DNA of 64,000 nt from Streptomyces sp. Edi2 (GCF_040253635.1 NZ_JBEJGX010000003.1:2914001-2978000); one strand, 5' to 3'; numbered from the stretch's first letter, positions 45,367 to 56,089 are shown. The notes: generated by a model from the letters alone, not told the origin. A program made the numbers and translations.

Positions 45367-47112
45367 TCAGCTCCGCTTGAGCAGCAGCTCGACGTTGCGG
45401 TCCCGGGCCGTGCCCGCCAGGTCGCTGCGGGCCTCGGGGGCGTTGAAGGACAGCTCGCGGTAGAGGGCCGCCAGCCCGGTCTGCGAGAGGTCGCCGAAGT
45501 CCGTGCGGTGCGGGGCGGCCGACTCGACCAGGGTGGTGAACAGCGACAGCGTGCCGTCGTGGTTGTCCACCAGCTCGATGACCCGGGCCAGCTGCGGGAA
45601 GTCGATGTGCGAGGCGGTGGAGACCTCCCAGAAGCTGCCGTGCGCGGTGATGTCGTTCTTGTGGCTGTGGCCGTTGATCCAGCCGACGACACGGGGGTGG
45701 GCGGCCAGCACCTCCACCAGCTCGGCGCCGCTGTGCCGCTTCTCGTGCGGGCGGGCCGGGTCGGGCCGGGTGTTGTTCATCGTCTTGCTGGTGTGGTGGC
45801 TGAAGACCAGCACATGGGCCTTCTCCCCCTTCTCGTTCTCCTTCAGCGTCCGCTCCAGCCAGCGCAGCTGGGCGTCGCCGACCGAGCCGGTGTAGTGGCC
45901 GCCGGGGTCGGTGGTGTCCAGGCTGATCCCGAGGACGTCATCGGAGACCCGGAAGGTGTAGTAGAGGCGGTCCTCGTCGAGATGCGCGGAGGTGTAGCCG
46001 TGGCCGTGCGGACCGGGGCCGGTGTGCGCCGGGTCGAGGTGGGCGCGCAGATACTCGGCCCGGGTGAAGGGGGCGCGCCGCTCGTCGGGGGTGACCCTCC
46101 TGGCCTGCTTGGCGTGCGCCGTCAGCAGCCGCTTGAAGTCCGCCCCCTCGGGGTCGAGGCCATCCTTGACCGCCTTCCAGACCTTGGCGGCCTCGGCGGC
46201 GGGCAGCGTCTCCAGCTTGCGGCCGCCGGTGGCGATCTCGGCCCAGAAGGGGTCGCCGGGGGCGTAGCAGCCGCCGGGCAGCGAGTCGTGGTTACCGACC
46301 GTCGAGTACCAGGGCAGGTGCAGGCCCGGGCTGTGGACGGTGCGGATCGCGGCCGCCAGGAACCCGTCCAGCTGCGGGAAGCCCAGCTTCTTGTCGGCGT
46401 CGCGCAGGGCGCGCTCCGGCTGCCAGTACAGCGGCAGCCCGCTGTCCTGGACGCCTTCGTAGCGGCGCGGGTCGCCGGAGTTCGGGGTGATCCTGCCGCC
46501 GCTCATCGCGGTCAGGAACCACTCCAGCTCCAGCTTGGAGTTGTTGTCGGTGTTGTCGCCGGTGGTCATCACGAAGGACAGCGGGGCGCCGGTGGCGGGC
46601 CCGCCGGGCAGCGCATTGACCCGCTCGACCAGCGAGACGGCCCCGGCGACCGACAGCGCCTCCTGGGGCCGCCAGGCGCTGGCGGTCTCGGCGCGCAGGT
46701 ACTCGTAGCGCAGCGGGCTCTGCACATCGACCAGGTGCAGATCGGTGAACTGCACGAACGACGCCAGCGCGGTGCGCCGCTTGTCGCGCCCGCCGTGCGC
46801 CGTGGCGAGGTCGGCGCGGACCACCCGGTCCCAGGCGGGGCCGTCACCGAGCCTGCGGTAGCCTCCGCTGCCGCGCGGGGCGGAGACCCCGGCGAGGGTG
46901 GTGCCCCGGGTGTACGGCGTACGGGGGACGGCGGGGGCGTCGACCGGGACCGGTGCGGCAGGGGCCGGGCCGGAGGCCACGGTGGCGGCCTGCGCCTGCC
47001 GGTCCGGGCCGACGCCGAAGGCGAGCCCGAGCCCGGTGGCGGCGCCGGCCGCTCCGGTGGCGGTGAGGAACGTACGGCGGTCGAAGGTGGCGGCGGACCG
47101 TATACGGGACAT
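45367..47112 (-). CDS. Tat-exported metallophosphoesterase (TIGR03767 type)
   Basis: This 581-aa protein starts MSRIRSAATFDRRTFLTATG. A twin-arginine signal (DRRTFL) and hydrophobic stretch GAAGAATGLGLAFGVG show Tat export. Calcineurin-fold metal motifs follow: FVQFTDLHLVDVQ, VMTTGDNTDNN, STVGNHDSLPGG, VLVFSHH and GWINGHSHKNDI. Length and motifs fit the actinobacterial TIGR03767 family, extracytoplasmic phosphoesterases of unknown substrate. It is the only gene in its unit; a 501-base non-coding region separates it from divergent asd. The frame is open further upstream but lacks the Tat signal order. Confidence 0.9.
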   Translation of the reverse strand: MSRIRSAATFDRRTFLTATGAAGAATGLGLAFGVGPDRQAQAATVASGPAPAAPVPVDAPAVPRTPYTRGTTLAGVSAPRGSGGYRRLGDGPAWDRVVRADLATAHGGRDKRRTALASFVQFTDLHLVDVQSPLRYEYLRAETASAWRPQEALSVAGAVSLVERVNALPGGPATGAPLSFVMTTGDNTDNNSKLELEWFLTAMSGGRITPNSGDPRRYEGVQDSGLPLYWQPERALRDADKKLGFPQLDGFLAAAIRTVHSPGLHLPWYSTVGNHDSLPGGCYAPGDPFWAEIATGGRKLETLPAAEAAKVWKAVKDGLDPEGADFKRLLTAHAKQARRVTPDERRAPFTRAEYLRAHLDPAHTGPGPHGHGYTSAHLDEDRLYYTFRVSDDVLGISLDTTDPGGHYTGSVGDAQLRWLERTLKENEKGEKAHVLVFSHHTSKTMNNTRPDPARPHEKRHSGAELVEVLAAHPRVVGWINGHSHKNDITAHGSFWEVSTASHIDFPQLARVIELVDNHDGTLSLFTTLVESAAPHRTDFGDLSQTGLAALYRELSFNAPEARSDLAGTARDRNVELLLKRS

Positions 47113-48645
<1,533 letters not shown>

Positions 48646-48662
48646 CGCCGTCCCCTCGAAGC

Positions 48663-48705
48663 ACGGCGGGTGCCCCTGCGGAGTCTCCGTAGGGGCACCC
48701 GCCGT
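48663..48705. terminator. Terminator between asd and the DUF1203 gene
   Basis: Perfect 15-bp arms ACGGCGGGTGCCCCT (48663-48677) and AGGGGCACCCGCCGT (48691-48705) with an inner CGGAG-T-CTCCG hairpin, followed by TTT. It is located between convergent genes. Confidence 0.9.
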
Positions 48706-48737
48706 TTCTGTCGCCGGGCGACAGGATCACGACAGGC

Positions 48738-49298
48738 TCAGCTGACGCGCCGCACCTCGAACTGGAAGCAGCCGTACTCCACGGCCCGTACGTGCACCAG
48801 TGCCGTCTCCGGGTCCGCGAACGCCTCCCCGAGGGCGGCATCGAACGCTGCCTGCGTCTCCTCGGGGACCTCCAGCTGCCGGCCGCCGATGATCTGCCCC
48901 TGCGCGTTGTAGCGGCGCAGTACCCGCAGCGCGCCGGCCCTCATGGCCGGGTACCGGCCGGCCGCGACGTCCGGCCCGCCGCACGCCCCGGCGTGGATGA
49001 ACACCGGTCCCTGCTCGTCGTACGCCCCGGGCTTCGCCCCGCTCCCGGCCGCCCAGCGGCGCAGCGGCGCATACGAGACCAGCGCCACCCGCTCCCCGGC
49101 CCGGGCGTCGCGCAGACAGCAGCGCAGCAGGGCCCCGATGCAGTCCTGGGGCACGCCGTCCTCGCGTGCGGTGAACGGCTCGGCGGGCCGCCCGGCGTCG
49201 TCGGTGACCCTCAGTTCCGCGAGCGCGGCCTCGGGGATGGCGTGAGCGGTGCAGTCGGTCGTGTGAGCGTCGGTCCGGTGCGCGGTGTGGGTTGTCAT
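48738..49298 (-). CDS. DUF1203 domain protein
   Basis: This 186-aa protein is MTTHTAHRTDAHTTDCTAHA and onward. Features of the DUF1203 family are seen: LRCCLRDARAGERVALVSYA, YDEQGPVFIHAGACGG, AGALRVLRRYNAQGQIIGGR, and a final VRAVEYGCFQFEV. The family is of unknown function. His and Cys residues are prominent, so metal binding is possible. It stands alone between asd (convergent) and pepN copy 2 (divergent). Confidence 0.85.
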   Translation of the reverse strand: MTTHTAHRTDAHTTDCTAHAIPEAALAELRVTDDAGRPAEPFTAREDGVPQDCIGALLRCCLRDARAGERVALVSYAPLRRWAAGSGAKPGAYDEQGPVFIHAGACGGPDVAAGRYPAMRAGALRVLRRYNAQGQIIGGRQLEVPEETQAAFDAALGEAFADPETALVHVRAVEYGCFQFEVRRVS

Positions 49299-49508
49299 GC
49301 CTCAAGCGTCGGCGCCGCGGGCGCGCGGTGCTGGCGGGAATCGGACGCCGTGTTTCCGGCCACGGGTCCGGCCGCGGTGCGACGGGCGCCCTGCGACGCG
49401 CGCGGGCCGGGTGGTGACCGATCCCGAGCTGCCCACGATCAAGGGGCCCGTGCCGTGGAAGGATGACGGAAACGCCGCATACGAGGCCGCTTACGAGGAG
49501 ATGACCTG

Positions 49509-52106
49509 GTGCCTGGCACGAATCTGACCCGCGACGAGGCGCAGCAGCGGGCGCGCCTGCTGACCGTGGACGCGTATGAGATCGATCTCGACCTCTCCGG
49601 CGCGCAGGAGGGGGGTACCCCCGGCGACGACGGGAACGGGGGTGGCACATACCGGTCGGTGACGACGGTGCACTTCGATGCGGCCGAGGCGGGCGCGGAC
49701 TCCTTCATCGACCTGGTGGCCCCGGCCGTGCACGAGGTCGTGCTCAACGGCGAGGCGCTGGACCCGGAGGCGGTGTTCAAGGACTCGCGGATCGCTCTTG
49801 CGGGGCTGCGGGCCGGCCGCAACGAGCTGACGGTGGTGGCGGACTGCGCCTACACCAACACCGGTGAGGGGCTGCACCGTTTTGTCGACCCGGTGGACCA
49901 GCAGGCTTACCTGTACACGCAGTTCGAGGTTCCGGATGCGCGGCGGGTGTACGCCTCCTTCGAGCAGCCGGACCTGAAGGCGACCTTCCGGTTCACCGTG
50001 AAGGCCCCGGAGGGCTGGACGGTGATCTCCAATTCGCCGACGCCGGAGCCGAGCGACAACATCTGGCGCTTCGAGCCGACGCCGCGGATCTCCACCTACA
50101 TCACGGCGCTGATCGCCGGTCCTTACCACAGCGTGCACAGCTCGTACGAGAAGGACGGGCGGACGGTGCCGCTGGGCATCTACTGCCGGCCGTCGCTGGC
50201 CGAGCACCTGGACGCGGAGGAGATCTTCGCGGTCACCCGGCAGGGCTTCGAGTGGTTCCAGGAGAAGTTCGACTACGCCTACCCGTTCGCGAAGTACGAC
50301 CAGCTCTTCGTGCCGGAGTTCAACGCCGGCGCGATGGAGAACGCGGGCGCGGTGACCATCCGCGACCAGTACGTCTTCCGGTCGAAGGTGACGGACGCGG
50401 CGTACGAGGTGCGGGCGGAGACGATCCTGCACGAGCTGGCGCACATGTGGTTCGGCGACCTGGTCACCATGGAGTGGTGGAACGACCTGTGGCTGAACGA
50501 GTCGTTCGCCACCTACACCTCGATCGCCTGCCAGGCCTACGCCCCGGGCTCGAAGTGGCCGCACTCGTGGACGACGTTCGCCAACTCCATGAAGACCTGG
50601 GCCTACCGGCAGGACCAGCTGCCGTCCACCCACCCGATCATGGCCGAGATCAACGACCTCGACGACGTCCTGGTCAACTTCGACGGCATCACCTACGCCA
50701 AGGGCGCCAGCGTCCTCAAGCAGCTGGTCGCCTACGTCGGCATGGACGAGTTCTTCCAGGGCGTCCAGGCCTACTTCAAGGCCCATGCGTACGGGAACAC
50801 CCGGCTGTCGGACCTGCTCGGCGCGCTGGAGGAGACCAGCGGGCGGGATCTGAAGACCTGGTCGAAGAAGTGGCTGGAGACGGCGGGGATCAACATCCTG
50901 CGGCCGGAGATCGAGGTGGACGCCGAGGGCGTCATCACCTCCTTCGCGGTCCGGCAGGAGGCCCCGGCGCTGCCGGCCGGCGCCAAGGGCGAGCCGGTCC
51001 TGCGGCCGCACCGGATCGCGATCGGCGCCTATGAGCTCCAGGGCGGCAAGCTGGTCCGCACCGAGCGGATCGAGCTGGACGTGGACGGCGAACTGACCGC
51101 AGTGCCCCAGCTGGTGGGCACAGCGCGGCCGGCCGTCATCCTGCTCAACGAGGACGATCTGTCGTACGCCAAGGTCCGGATGGACGAGGAGTCGCTGAAG
51201 ACCGTCACCGAACACCTCGGCGACTTCACCGAGTCGCTGCCGCGCGCCCTGTCGTGGGCGTCGGCCTGGGACATGACGCGGGACGGCGAACTGGCCACCC
51301 GCGACTACCTGTCGCTGGTGCTGTCCGGCATCGGCAAGGAGTCGGACATCGGTGTCGTCCAGTCGCTGCACCGCCAGGTGAAGCTGGCGCTGGACCTGTA
51401 CGCGGCTCCGGAGTGGCGCGAGAGCGGGCTTGCGACCTGGACGGCGGCGGCCCTGGAGCAGCTGCGGGCGGCCGAGCCGGGCAGCGACCACCAGCTGGCC
51501 TGGGCCCGTGCGTTCGCCGCTTCGGCCCGTACGGACGAGCAACTGGACCTGCTGCAGGGCCTGCTGGACGGCACCCAGGAGATCCCCGGGCTCGCCGTGG
51601 ACACCGAGCTGCGCTGGACGCTGCTGCACCGGCTGGCCGCCACCGGCCGGGCGGACGAGAAGGCCGTCGCGGCGGAGCTGGACCGGGACAAGACCTCGGC
51701 GGGCGAGCGGTACGCCGCGACGTGCCGCGCGGCGCGTCCCACGGCGGAGGCGAAGGCCGAGGCCTGGGCCTCGGTGGTGGAGTCGGACCGGCTGCCCAAC
51801 TCCACGCAGGAGTCCGTCATCGGCGGCTTCGTGCAGACCGACCAGCGGGAGCTGCTGGCGCCCTACACCGCGAAGTACTTCGACGCGGTGAAGGACATCT
51901 GGAACTCCCGCAGCCATGAGATGGCGCAGCAGATCGCGGTGGGCCTCTACCCGGCGCTGCACGTCTCGCAGGAGACGCTGGACGCCACCGACGCCTGGCT
52001 GGCGTCGGCCGAGCCGAGCGCGGCGCTGCGCCGGCTGATGACCGAGTCGCGGGCGGGGATCGAGCGGGCGCTGAAGGCGCAGGCCGCGGACGCGGCGGCG
52101 GGCTGA
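49509..52106 (+). CDS. pepN: Aminopeptidase N (M1 family), copy 2
   Basis: This 865-aa protein has a GTG start with GAGGAG 8 bases upstream. It has GAMEN in EFNAGAMENAGA and the zinc site HELAHMWFG then LNESFATYTS, the canonical M1 form. By these residues it looks like the standard housekeeping PepN of Streptomyces, while copy 1 at 41586 is the variant paralog. The N-terminal AQEGGTPGDDGNGGG stretch (about residues 32-46) is absent from copy 1 and is encoded by a GC palindrome at 49611-49622. It is followed by a long hairpin terminator. Confidence 0.96.
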   Translation: MPGTNLTRDEAQQRARLLTVDAYEIDLDLSGAQEGGTPGDDGNGGGTYRSVTTVHFDAAEAGADSFIDLVAPAVHEVVLNGEALDPEAVFKDSRIALAGLRAGRNELTVVADCAYTNTGEGLHRFVDPVDQQAYLYTQFEVPDARRVYASFEQPDLKATFRFTVKAPEGWTVISNSPTPEPSDNIWRFEPTPRISTYITALIAGPYHSVHSSYEKDGRTVPLGIYCRPSLAEHLDAEEIFAVTRQGFEWFQEKFDYAYPFAKYDQLFVPEFNAGAMENAGAVTIRDQYVFRSKVTDAAYEVRAETILHELAHMWFGDLVTMEWWNDLWLNESFATYTSIACQAYAPGSKWPHSWTTFANSMKTWAYRQDQLPSTHPIMAEINDLDDVLVNFDGITYAKGASVLKQLVAYVGMDEFFQGVQAYFKAHAYGNTRLSDLLGALEETSGRDLKTWSKKWLETAGINILRPEIEVDAEGVITSFAVRQEAPALPAGAKGEPVLRPHRIAIGAYELQGGKLVRTERIELDVDGELTAVPQLVGTARPAVILLNEDDLSYAKVRMDEESLKTVTEHLGDFTESLPRALSWASAWDMTRDGELATRDYLSLVLSGIGKESDIGVVQSLHRQVKLALDLYAAPEWRESGLATWTAAALEQLRAAEPGSDHQLAWARAFAASARTDEQLDLLQGLLDGTQEIPGLAVDTELRWTLLHRLAATGRADEKAVAAELDRDKTSAGERYAATCRAARPTAEAKAEAWASVVESDRLPNSTQESVIGGFVQTDQRELLAPYTAKYFDAVKDIWNSRSHEMAQQIAVGLYPALHVSQETLDATDAWLASAEPSAALRRLMTESRAGIERALKAQAADAAAG
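49611..49622 (+). repeat. Palindrome GGGGGTACCCCC inside pepN copy 2 5' coding region
   Basis: A perfect 12-bp palindrome within a Gly-rich insertion that copy 1 lacks. Translation gives E-G-G-T-P-G, close to the G-G-T-P-T of the related elements in permease 1 and bioY. Confidence 0.55.
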
Positions 52107-52115
52107 CCGTCCCCG

Positions 52116-52155
52116 GCCCGGCGGACGGGCGCTGACGCGCCTTGGTCCGCCGGGC
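52116..52155 (+). terminator. Terminator of pepN copy 2
   Basis: Arms GCCCGGCGGAC (52116-52126) and GTCCGCCGGGC (52145-52155) with an inner GGCGC-TGAC-GCGCC hairpin, starting 9 bases after the stop codon. Confidence 0.8.
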
Positions 52156-52212
52156 GCGCTCGTCCGCCGGGCCCCGCCCCCTCCCGCGGGGCCCGGCGCA
52201 AGCGGGTGCGGC

Positions 52213-53358
52213 TCAGCCGCCCAGCACGTCGAAGCGGCTGCCCAGGGCGGCGCGGCCCGCCGCGGTGAGCTCGCCGTGCAGCCGCAGCCGCGCCAGACCG
52301 CCATCGGGGAAGACGTCCAGCCGTACGTGGGTGGCCGTCACGGCCCGCGGCAGCCGGAAGCGGTGCGGGGTGTCGGGCTGGAGCCTGGTCTTCGGCAGGA
52401 TCTCGAACCAGGAGGCCTCGTCGGCCGGGTCGCCGTCACACCCGGACAGGGCGGCCCAGCCCGCGGAGTTGCCCTTGAGGTAGGCGGTGTCGATCTCCAC
52501 CGCACGGATCTCGCCCTGCGCGGCGAGGCGGAAGCGCACCCAGTCGTTCGTGCCCTTGACCCGGCGGCGGCGGTTCTCCCAGCCGTCGTCCATCTTGCGG
52601 GACAGATCGGGCCGGATGAGCTGGGCGGGCGAGGAGTAGAAGCGGTCGGACGCGTCCTCGACGGTGCCGCCGTGCAGCACCGAGGCCAGGTCGAGGGTGC
52701 CGAGCACATCGAGCCATTCCGGGTCCGGCACGACCTCGCCGTGGACCCTGAGGCGCGCGATCCCGCCGTCGGGGTGCTGCTTGAGGCGGAGGTGGGTGAA
52801 GCGGCGCTCCACAGTGACCTCGAAGCCGTTGGCGGCGTGGCCGCGGACGGGGGTGCGCGGAACCAGCTCCTCCCACTGCACCCCGTCGGCAAGCAGGTCC
52901 TCGGGCCCCGGGCTGCCGGGGAGCGCGGTGGCCTCGACGCTGATCTGCTGGGGGTAGTTGCCGCGGAAGTGGGCGGTGTCGACGACGACGCCACGGATCA
53001 CGCCGGGGGCGGCGAGCCGGATCAGTGCCCAGTCGTGCGCGTCGTCGTCCGGGAAGGGGTGGTCGCCGTCGGTGCCACGGCGGCGGCGGGTCTCCCAGCC
53101 GTCCATGATCTTGCCCTTGTGGCCGAAGTGCTCGGGGTCGAAGACCGCCGGGGTGGGCTTCAGCAGGTTCTCGCGCTCGGCGAAGAACTCGTCGTTCGCG
53201 GCGATCACCCCGGCACCGAGGCGGCGGTCGGCGAGGTCGACGAGGGAGGTGAAGGGGAAGTCCCCGCCGCGGTAGTCGGCGTAGGGGTCTCCGCCGCCGT
53301 ACGGGTTCGCGTCGTTGGCGTGCGGATCAGTGGAGTCGGCGGCCGGGTTGGCGGTCAT
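52213..53358 (-). CDS. alc: Allantoicase
   Basis: This 381-aa protein has two tandem jelly-roll halves: LVDLADRRLGAGVIAANDEF, GKIMDGWETRRRRG and VVVDTAHFRGNYPQ in the first, and IRPDLSRKMDDGWENRRRR and AVEIDTAYLKGNSAGWAALS in the second. This duplicated layout is specific to allantoicase, which splits allantoate to ureidoglycolate and urea in purine breakdown. It is downstream of a LysR gene on the same strand; other allantoin genes are not in the window. The start is ATG (MTANPAADSTDPHANDANPY). Confidence 0.94.
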   Translation of the reverse strand: MTANPAADSTDPHANDANPYGGGDPYADYRGGDFPFTSLVDLADRRLGAGVIAANDEFFAERENLLKPTPAVFDPEHFGHKGKIMDGWETRRRRGTDGDHPFPDDDAHDWALIRLAAPGVIRGVVVDTAHFRGNYPQQISVEATALPGSPGPEDLLADGVQWEELVPRTPVRGHAANGFEVTVERRFTHLRLKQHPDGGIARLRVHGEVVPDPEWLDVLGTLDLASVLHGGTVEDASDRFYSSPAQLIRPDLSRKMDDGWENRRRRVKGTNDWVRFRLAAQGEIRAVEIDTAYLKGNSAGWAALSGCDGDPADEASWFEILPKTRLQPDTPHRFRLPRAVTATHVRLDVFPDGGLARLRLHGELTAAGRAALGSRFDVLGG

Positions 53359-53449
53359 CGTTGCCTTTCGACGGGTTCAGAAGTGCGGACCGCTCCACGG
53401 TCGCAGCGCGCCACCACTCAGGTCCATCGAAAGTTTTTGAGGAATACGT

Positions 53450-54436
53450 TCAGCCGATCTGAACGGTCGGGTCCTCCGGAGTCTGGGCGGCGGCCGCCTG
53501 CCGGAGTGCGGCCAGCACCCGGGCCAGGCCCGGCGCCCCCTCGGAGCCGCGGCGGACGGCGGCGACCACATGGCGGCGCGGCTGGTCGGCGTGCAGGACC
53601 CGCACCGCCACTCCCCCGCCGGCGAGCCGGCCGCGTACGCCGTGGTCCCCCGCACCGCGCCCGGCGGCGCCGAGGCCGCCCGCCAGCGCCATCCGGGGCA
53701 CCAGCGCCACCCCCATCCCCGCCGCCACCATCGCCCAGATCGCGCTCCAGTCGGCGGCGGCATGCGCCTGCTCGGGCACGAAGCCGGCGCTCTCGCAGGC
53801 GGTCGTGGTGATCTGCGACCAGGGCCCGCTGCTGCCGAAGATCCAGGGCTCGTCCGCCAGGTCGGCCAGCCGCAGCCCCGGCTCGCCGGCCAGCGGATGG
53901 CCGGCCGGCAGCGCCACGTCCAGCGGGTCGGCGAGCAGCGAGACCCGGCTGAACTTGGGATCGCGCGGGGTGGGGGCGTGCGCGGCCAGCGACAGCGCCA
54001 GATCGACGCTGCCCCCGGCCAGCAGCTCGTAGGCGGCCTCCGCCTCCGCCTCCCGTACGACGACCGCGAGGCCCGGGTGGCTGCGGCGCAGCTCCAAGGC
54101 GGCCGGGACCACCAGGGCGGGGATGGCCGTGGAGAAGGCGCCGATCCGCACCTGGCCCGCCTCGCCCTGGAGGTAGCCGAGCAGGTCCGCGTCCGCGCGC
54201 TCCAGCTGGGCGAAGACCGCCTCGGCGTGCCGCAGCACCAGCTGCGCGGCGTCGGTCAGCCGGACCCGCCGGCCGTGCGCCTCCAGCAGCGTGACGCCGA
54301 GCGCCCTGGCCAGCCCGGTCAGCTGCTGGGAGACCGCCGAGGGCGTCATGTGCAGCGCCTCGGCGGTCGCGGTGACCGTGCCCAGCTCGTGGAGGGTGCG
54401 CAGGATACGCAGCTTCTTGAGGTCCCAGTCGGCCAT
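53450..54436 (-). CDS. LysR-family transcriptional regulator
   Basis: This 328-aa protein starts MADWDLKKLRILRTLHELGT. The winged helix-turn-helix is seen as GTVTATAEALHMTPSAVSQQ (residues 19-38), followed by the substrate-binding domain (RIGAFSTAIPALVVPAALEL, DLALSLAAHAPTP, LADEPWIFGSSGPWSQITTT). The ligand is unknown. It lies between the desaturase (66 bases upstream) and allantoicase (91 bases downstream), all minus, so either neighbour could be a target, though LysR genes usually face their targets. Confidence 0.93.
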   Translation of the reverse strand: MADWDLKKLRILRTLHELGTVTATAEALHMTPSAVSQQLTGLARALGVTLLEAHGRRVRLTDAAQLVLRHAEAVFAQLERADADLLGYLQGEAGQVRIGAFSTAIPALVVPAALELRRSHPGLAVVVREAEAEAAYELLAGGSVDLALSLAAHAPTPRDPKFSRVSLLADPLDVALPAGHPLAGEPGLRLADLADEPWIFGSSGPWSQITTTACESAGFVPEQAHAAADWSAIWAMVAAGMGVALVPRMALAGGLGAAGRGAGDHGVRGRLAGGGVAVRVLHADQPRRHVVAAVRRGSEGAPGLARVLAALRQAAAAQTPEDPTVQIG

Positions 54437-54502
54437 GCGGGCAGCGTACGCATCCGCCGCCGCGGTCACCCGCCCGCAGGCGGCGGAGGGAGGCCGGCCG
54501 GG

Positions 54503-55483
54503 TCAGGCGCGGCGGTTGGCCTCGCGGCGGGCGAGGATGGCGGCCTGGCGCTCGTCGAACTTCCGCGCCTGGCCGTCCAGCCCGTCCATGAACAGGCCCA
54601 GCTCCTCCTGCGCGGCCAGTCCGGCCGGGCCCAGCCCGCCGATCTCCAGCACCTTCAGGTAGCGCAGCACCGGCTGCAGCACATCGTCGTGGTGGATCCG
54701 CATGTTGTAGATCCCGCCGATGGCCATCCGGGCGGCCGACCGCTCGAAGCCGGGCATGCCATGGCCGGGCATCCGGAAGCCGGTGACGACATCGCGCACC
54801 GCGCACATGGTCTGGTCGGGGGCCATCTCGAAGGCCGCGCCGAGGAGGTTGCGGTAGAAGACCATGTGGAGGTTCTCGTCGGTGGCGATCCGCGACAGCA
54901 TCCGGTCGCAGACCGGGTCACCGGAGTGGTGGCCGGTGTTGCGGTGCGAGATCCGGGTGGCCAGCTCCTGGAAGGCGACGTACGCGACCGAGTGCAGCAT
55001 GCTGTGCGCGTTGTCGGACTCGAAGCCCTCCGACATATGGGCCATGCGGAACCGCTCCAGCTCGTCCGGGTCGACGGCCCGGCTGGTGAGCAGGTAGTCG
55101 CGCATCACGATGCCGTGCCGGCCCTCCTCGGCGGTCCAGCGGTGCACCCAGGTGCCCCAGGCGCCGTCGCGGCCGAAGAGGGTGGCGATCTCGTGGTGGT
55201 AGCTGGGGAGGTTGTCCTCGGTGAGGAGGTTGACCACGAGGGCGATCCGGCCGATGTCGCTGACCTTGGACTGCTCGGGTTCCCAGGCGTCACCGTCCAG
55301 CGGCCCGGGGAAGTTGCGCCCGTCGCTCCACGGCACGTACTCGTGGGGCATCCAGTCCTTGGCGATCTTCAGATGGCGGTTGAGTTCCTTCTCGACGACC
55401 TCTTCGAGCGCGTAGAGCAGCTGAGCGTCGCTCCAGGCGGCCTGGCCGAGCTCTCCGTTATGGCGGGCGGGGGCGATGGTCAC
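54503..55483 (-). CDS. Acyl-[acyl-carrier-protein] desaturase (ferritin-like di-iron)
   Basis: This 326-aa protein has a GTG start with AGGAG upstream. Di-iron ligands of soluble acyl-ACP desaturases are visible: E in LLTEDNLPSYHHEIATLF, EExxH in WTAEEGRHGIVMRDYL and the second pair in SRIATDENLHMVFYRN. It introduces a cis double bond into saturated acyl-ACP, tuning membrane fluidity. Immediately upstream is an unusual pair of 18-bp near-palindromes facing each other (55506-55544), so expression is very likely controlled by a TetR-type fatty-acid sensor. Confidence 0.94.
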   Translation of the reverse strand: MTIAPARHNGELGQAAWSDAQLLYALEEVVEKELNRHLKIAKDWMPHEYVPWSDGRNFPGPLDGDAWEPEQSKVSDIGRIALVVNLLTEDNLPSYHHEIATLFGRDGAWGTWVHRWTAEEGRHGIVMRDYLLTSRAVDPDELERFRMAHMSEGFESDNAHSMLHSVAYVAFQELATRISHRNTGHHSGDPVCDRMLSRIATDENLHMVFYRNLLGAAFEMAPDQTMCAVRDVVTGFRMPGHGMPGFERSAARMAIGGIYNMRIHHDDVLQPVLRYLKVLEIGGLGPAGLAAQEELGLFMDGLDGQARKFDERQAAILARREANRRA

Positions 55484-55505
55484 GGGGGAACTCCTGGGGA
55501 CGATG

Positions 55506-55544
55506 ACCTACGGGTCCGTAGGTTTGACCTACGGACCCGTAGGT
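55506..55544. promoter_or_regulatory. Double operator upstream of the desaturase
   Basis: ACCTACGGGTCCGTAGGT (55506-55523) and ACCTACGGACCCGTAGGT (55527-55544) are exact reverse complements separated by TTG, and each is itself palindromic except at the central two bases. A further half site, TCGTAGGTT, follows (55552-55560). It lies 23 bases before the GTG start. CCTACGG-N2-CCGTAGG sites are typical of TetR-family regulators of lipid genes. Confidence 0.75.
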
Positions 55545-55660
55545 TACGTCATCGTAGGTTAGATCCGGTTAAGCGCCTCCCCCGTTCAAACCGGCCGAAA
55601 ACCGGCCGATAGCCGCCTCGCAACCCCTTTTCCACCTGCGCAAATAGCCGGGTACGACAA

Positions 55661-55817
55661 AGGGCGCCGCCCGGTTCTGTCACCGCTGGGCGCCCTGCAC
55701 CACGACCGCTCCCGGGCCCGGTCCGAACCCCGTCCGGGCCCTGCCCGAGCCCTGTCCGGGCCCTGTGTCCGGGCATGACGAAGGGCGCCCCGCGGTCCTG
55801 TGACCGTGGGGCGCCCT
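55661..55817. terminator. Two related hairpins in the 357-base gap before the small membrane gene
   Basis: The copy at 55782-55817 has 16-bp arms AGGGCGCCCCGCGGTC and GACCGTGGGGCGCCCT (one G-T pair, loop CTGT) and ends the gene at 55841-56089. A diverged copy of about 41 bases lies at 55656-55696 with the same AGGGCGCC and GGGCGCCCT ends. Between them GTCCGGGCCCTG recurs. No gene is seen in 55484-55840. Confidence 0.75.
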
Positions 55818-55840
55818 CAAGGCGTCACTGGTGCCCGGCG

Positions 55841-56089
55841 TCAGCCCTTGGGCTGGGCCTGCTTGCGGGACTTTTCGCCGGCGACGACCAGCCCGGCGAT
55901 GATCAGGAAGAGCACGATGGGTGCAGCGACATAGAGGCCGAGCGTCTGGATCACGCTCAGGCCCGGACCCGGGTCGTCACCGTCGTCGCGGGCGAGCGCA
56001 AACGCGGGGGACGACATCAGCAGCATCAGCGCGGTGCCGGCGGTGATGGTTCCGGCGCGCAGGACATTCTTCTTGACCTTGTGGCTCAC
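55841..56089 (-). CDS. Small exported or membrane protein
   Basis: This 82-aa protein has a GTG start: (M)SHKVKKNVLRAGTITAGTAL, a basic N-terminus plus hydrophobic core ending MLLMSSPAFALARDDGDD, which reads as a signal peptide with likely cleavage after AFA. A short acidic stretch, one transmembrane helix (LGLYVAAPIVLFLIIAGLVV) and a basic tail (AGEKSRKQAQPKG) follow. The topology is probably outside-facing acidic loop and cytosolic tail. Function unknown. It sits between malQ and the desaturase and has a strong terminator. Confidence 0.75.
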   Translation of the reverse strand: MSHKVKKNVLRAGTITAGTALMLLMSSPAFALARDDGDDPGPGLSVIQTLGLYVAAPIVLFLIIAGLVVAGEKSRKQAQPKG

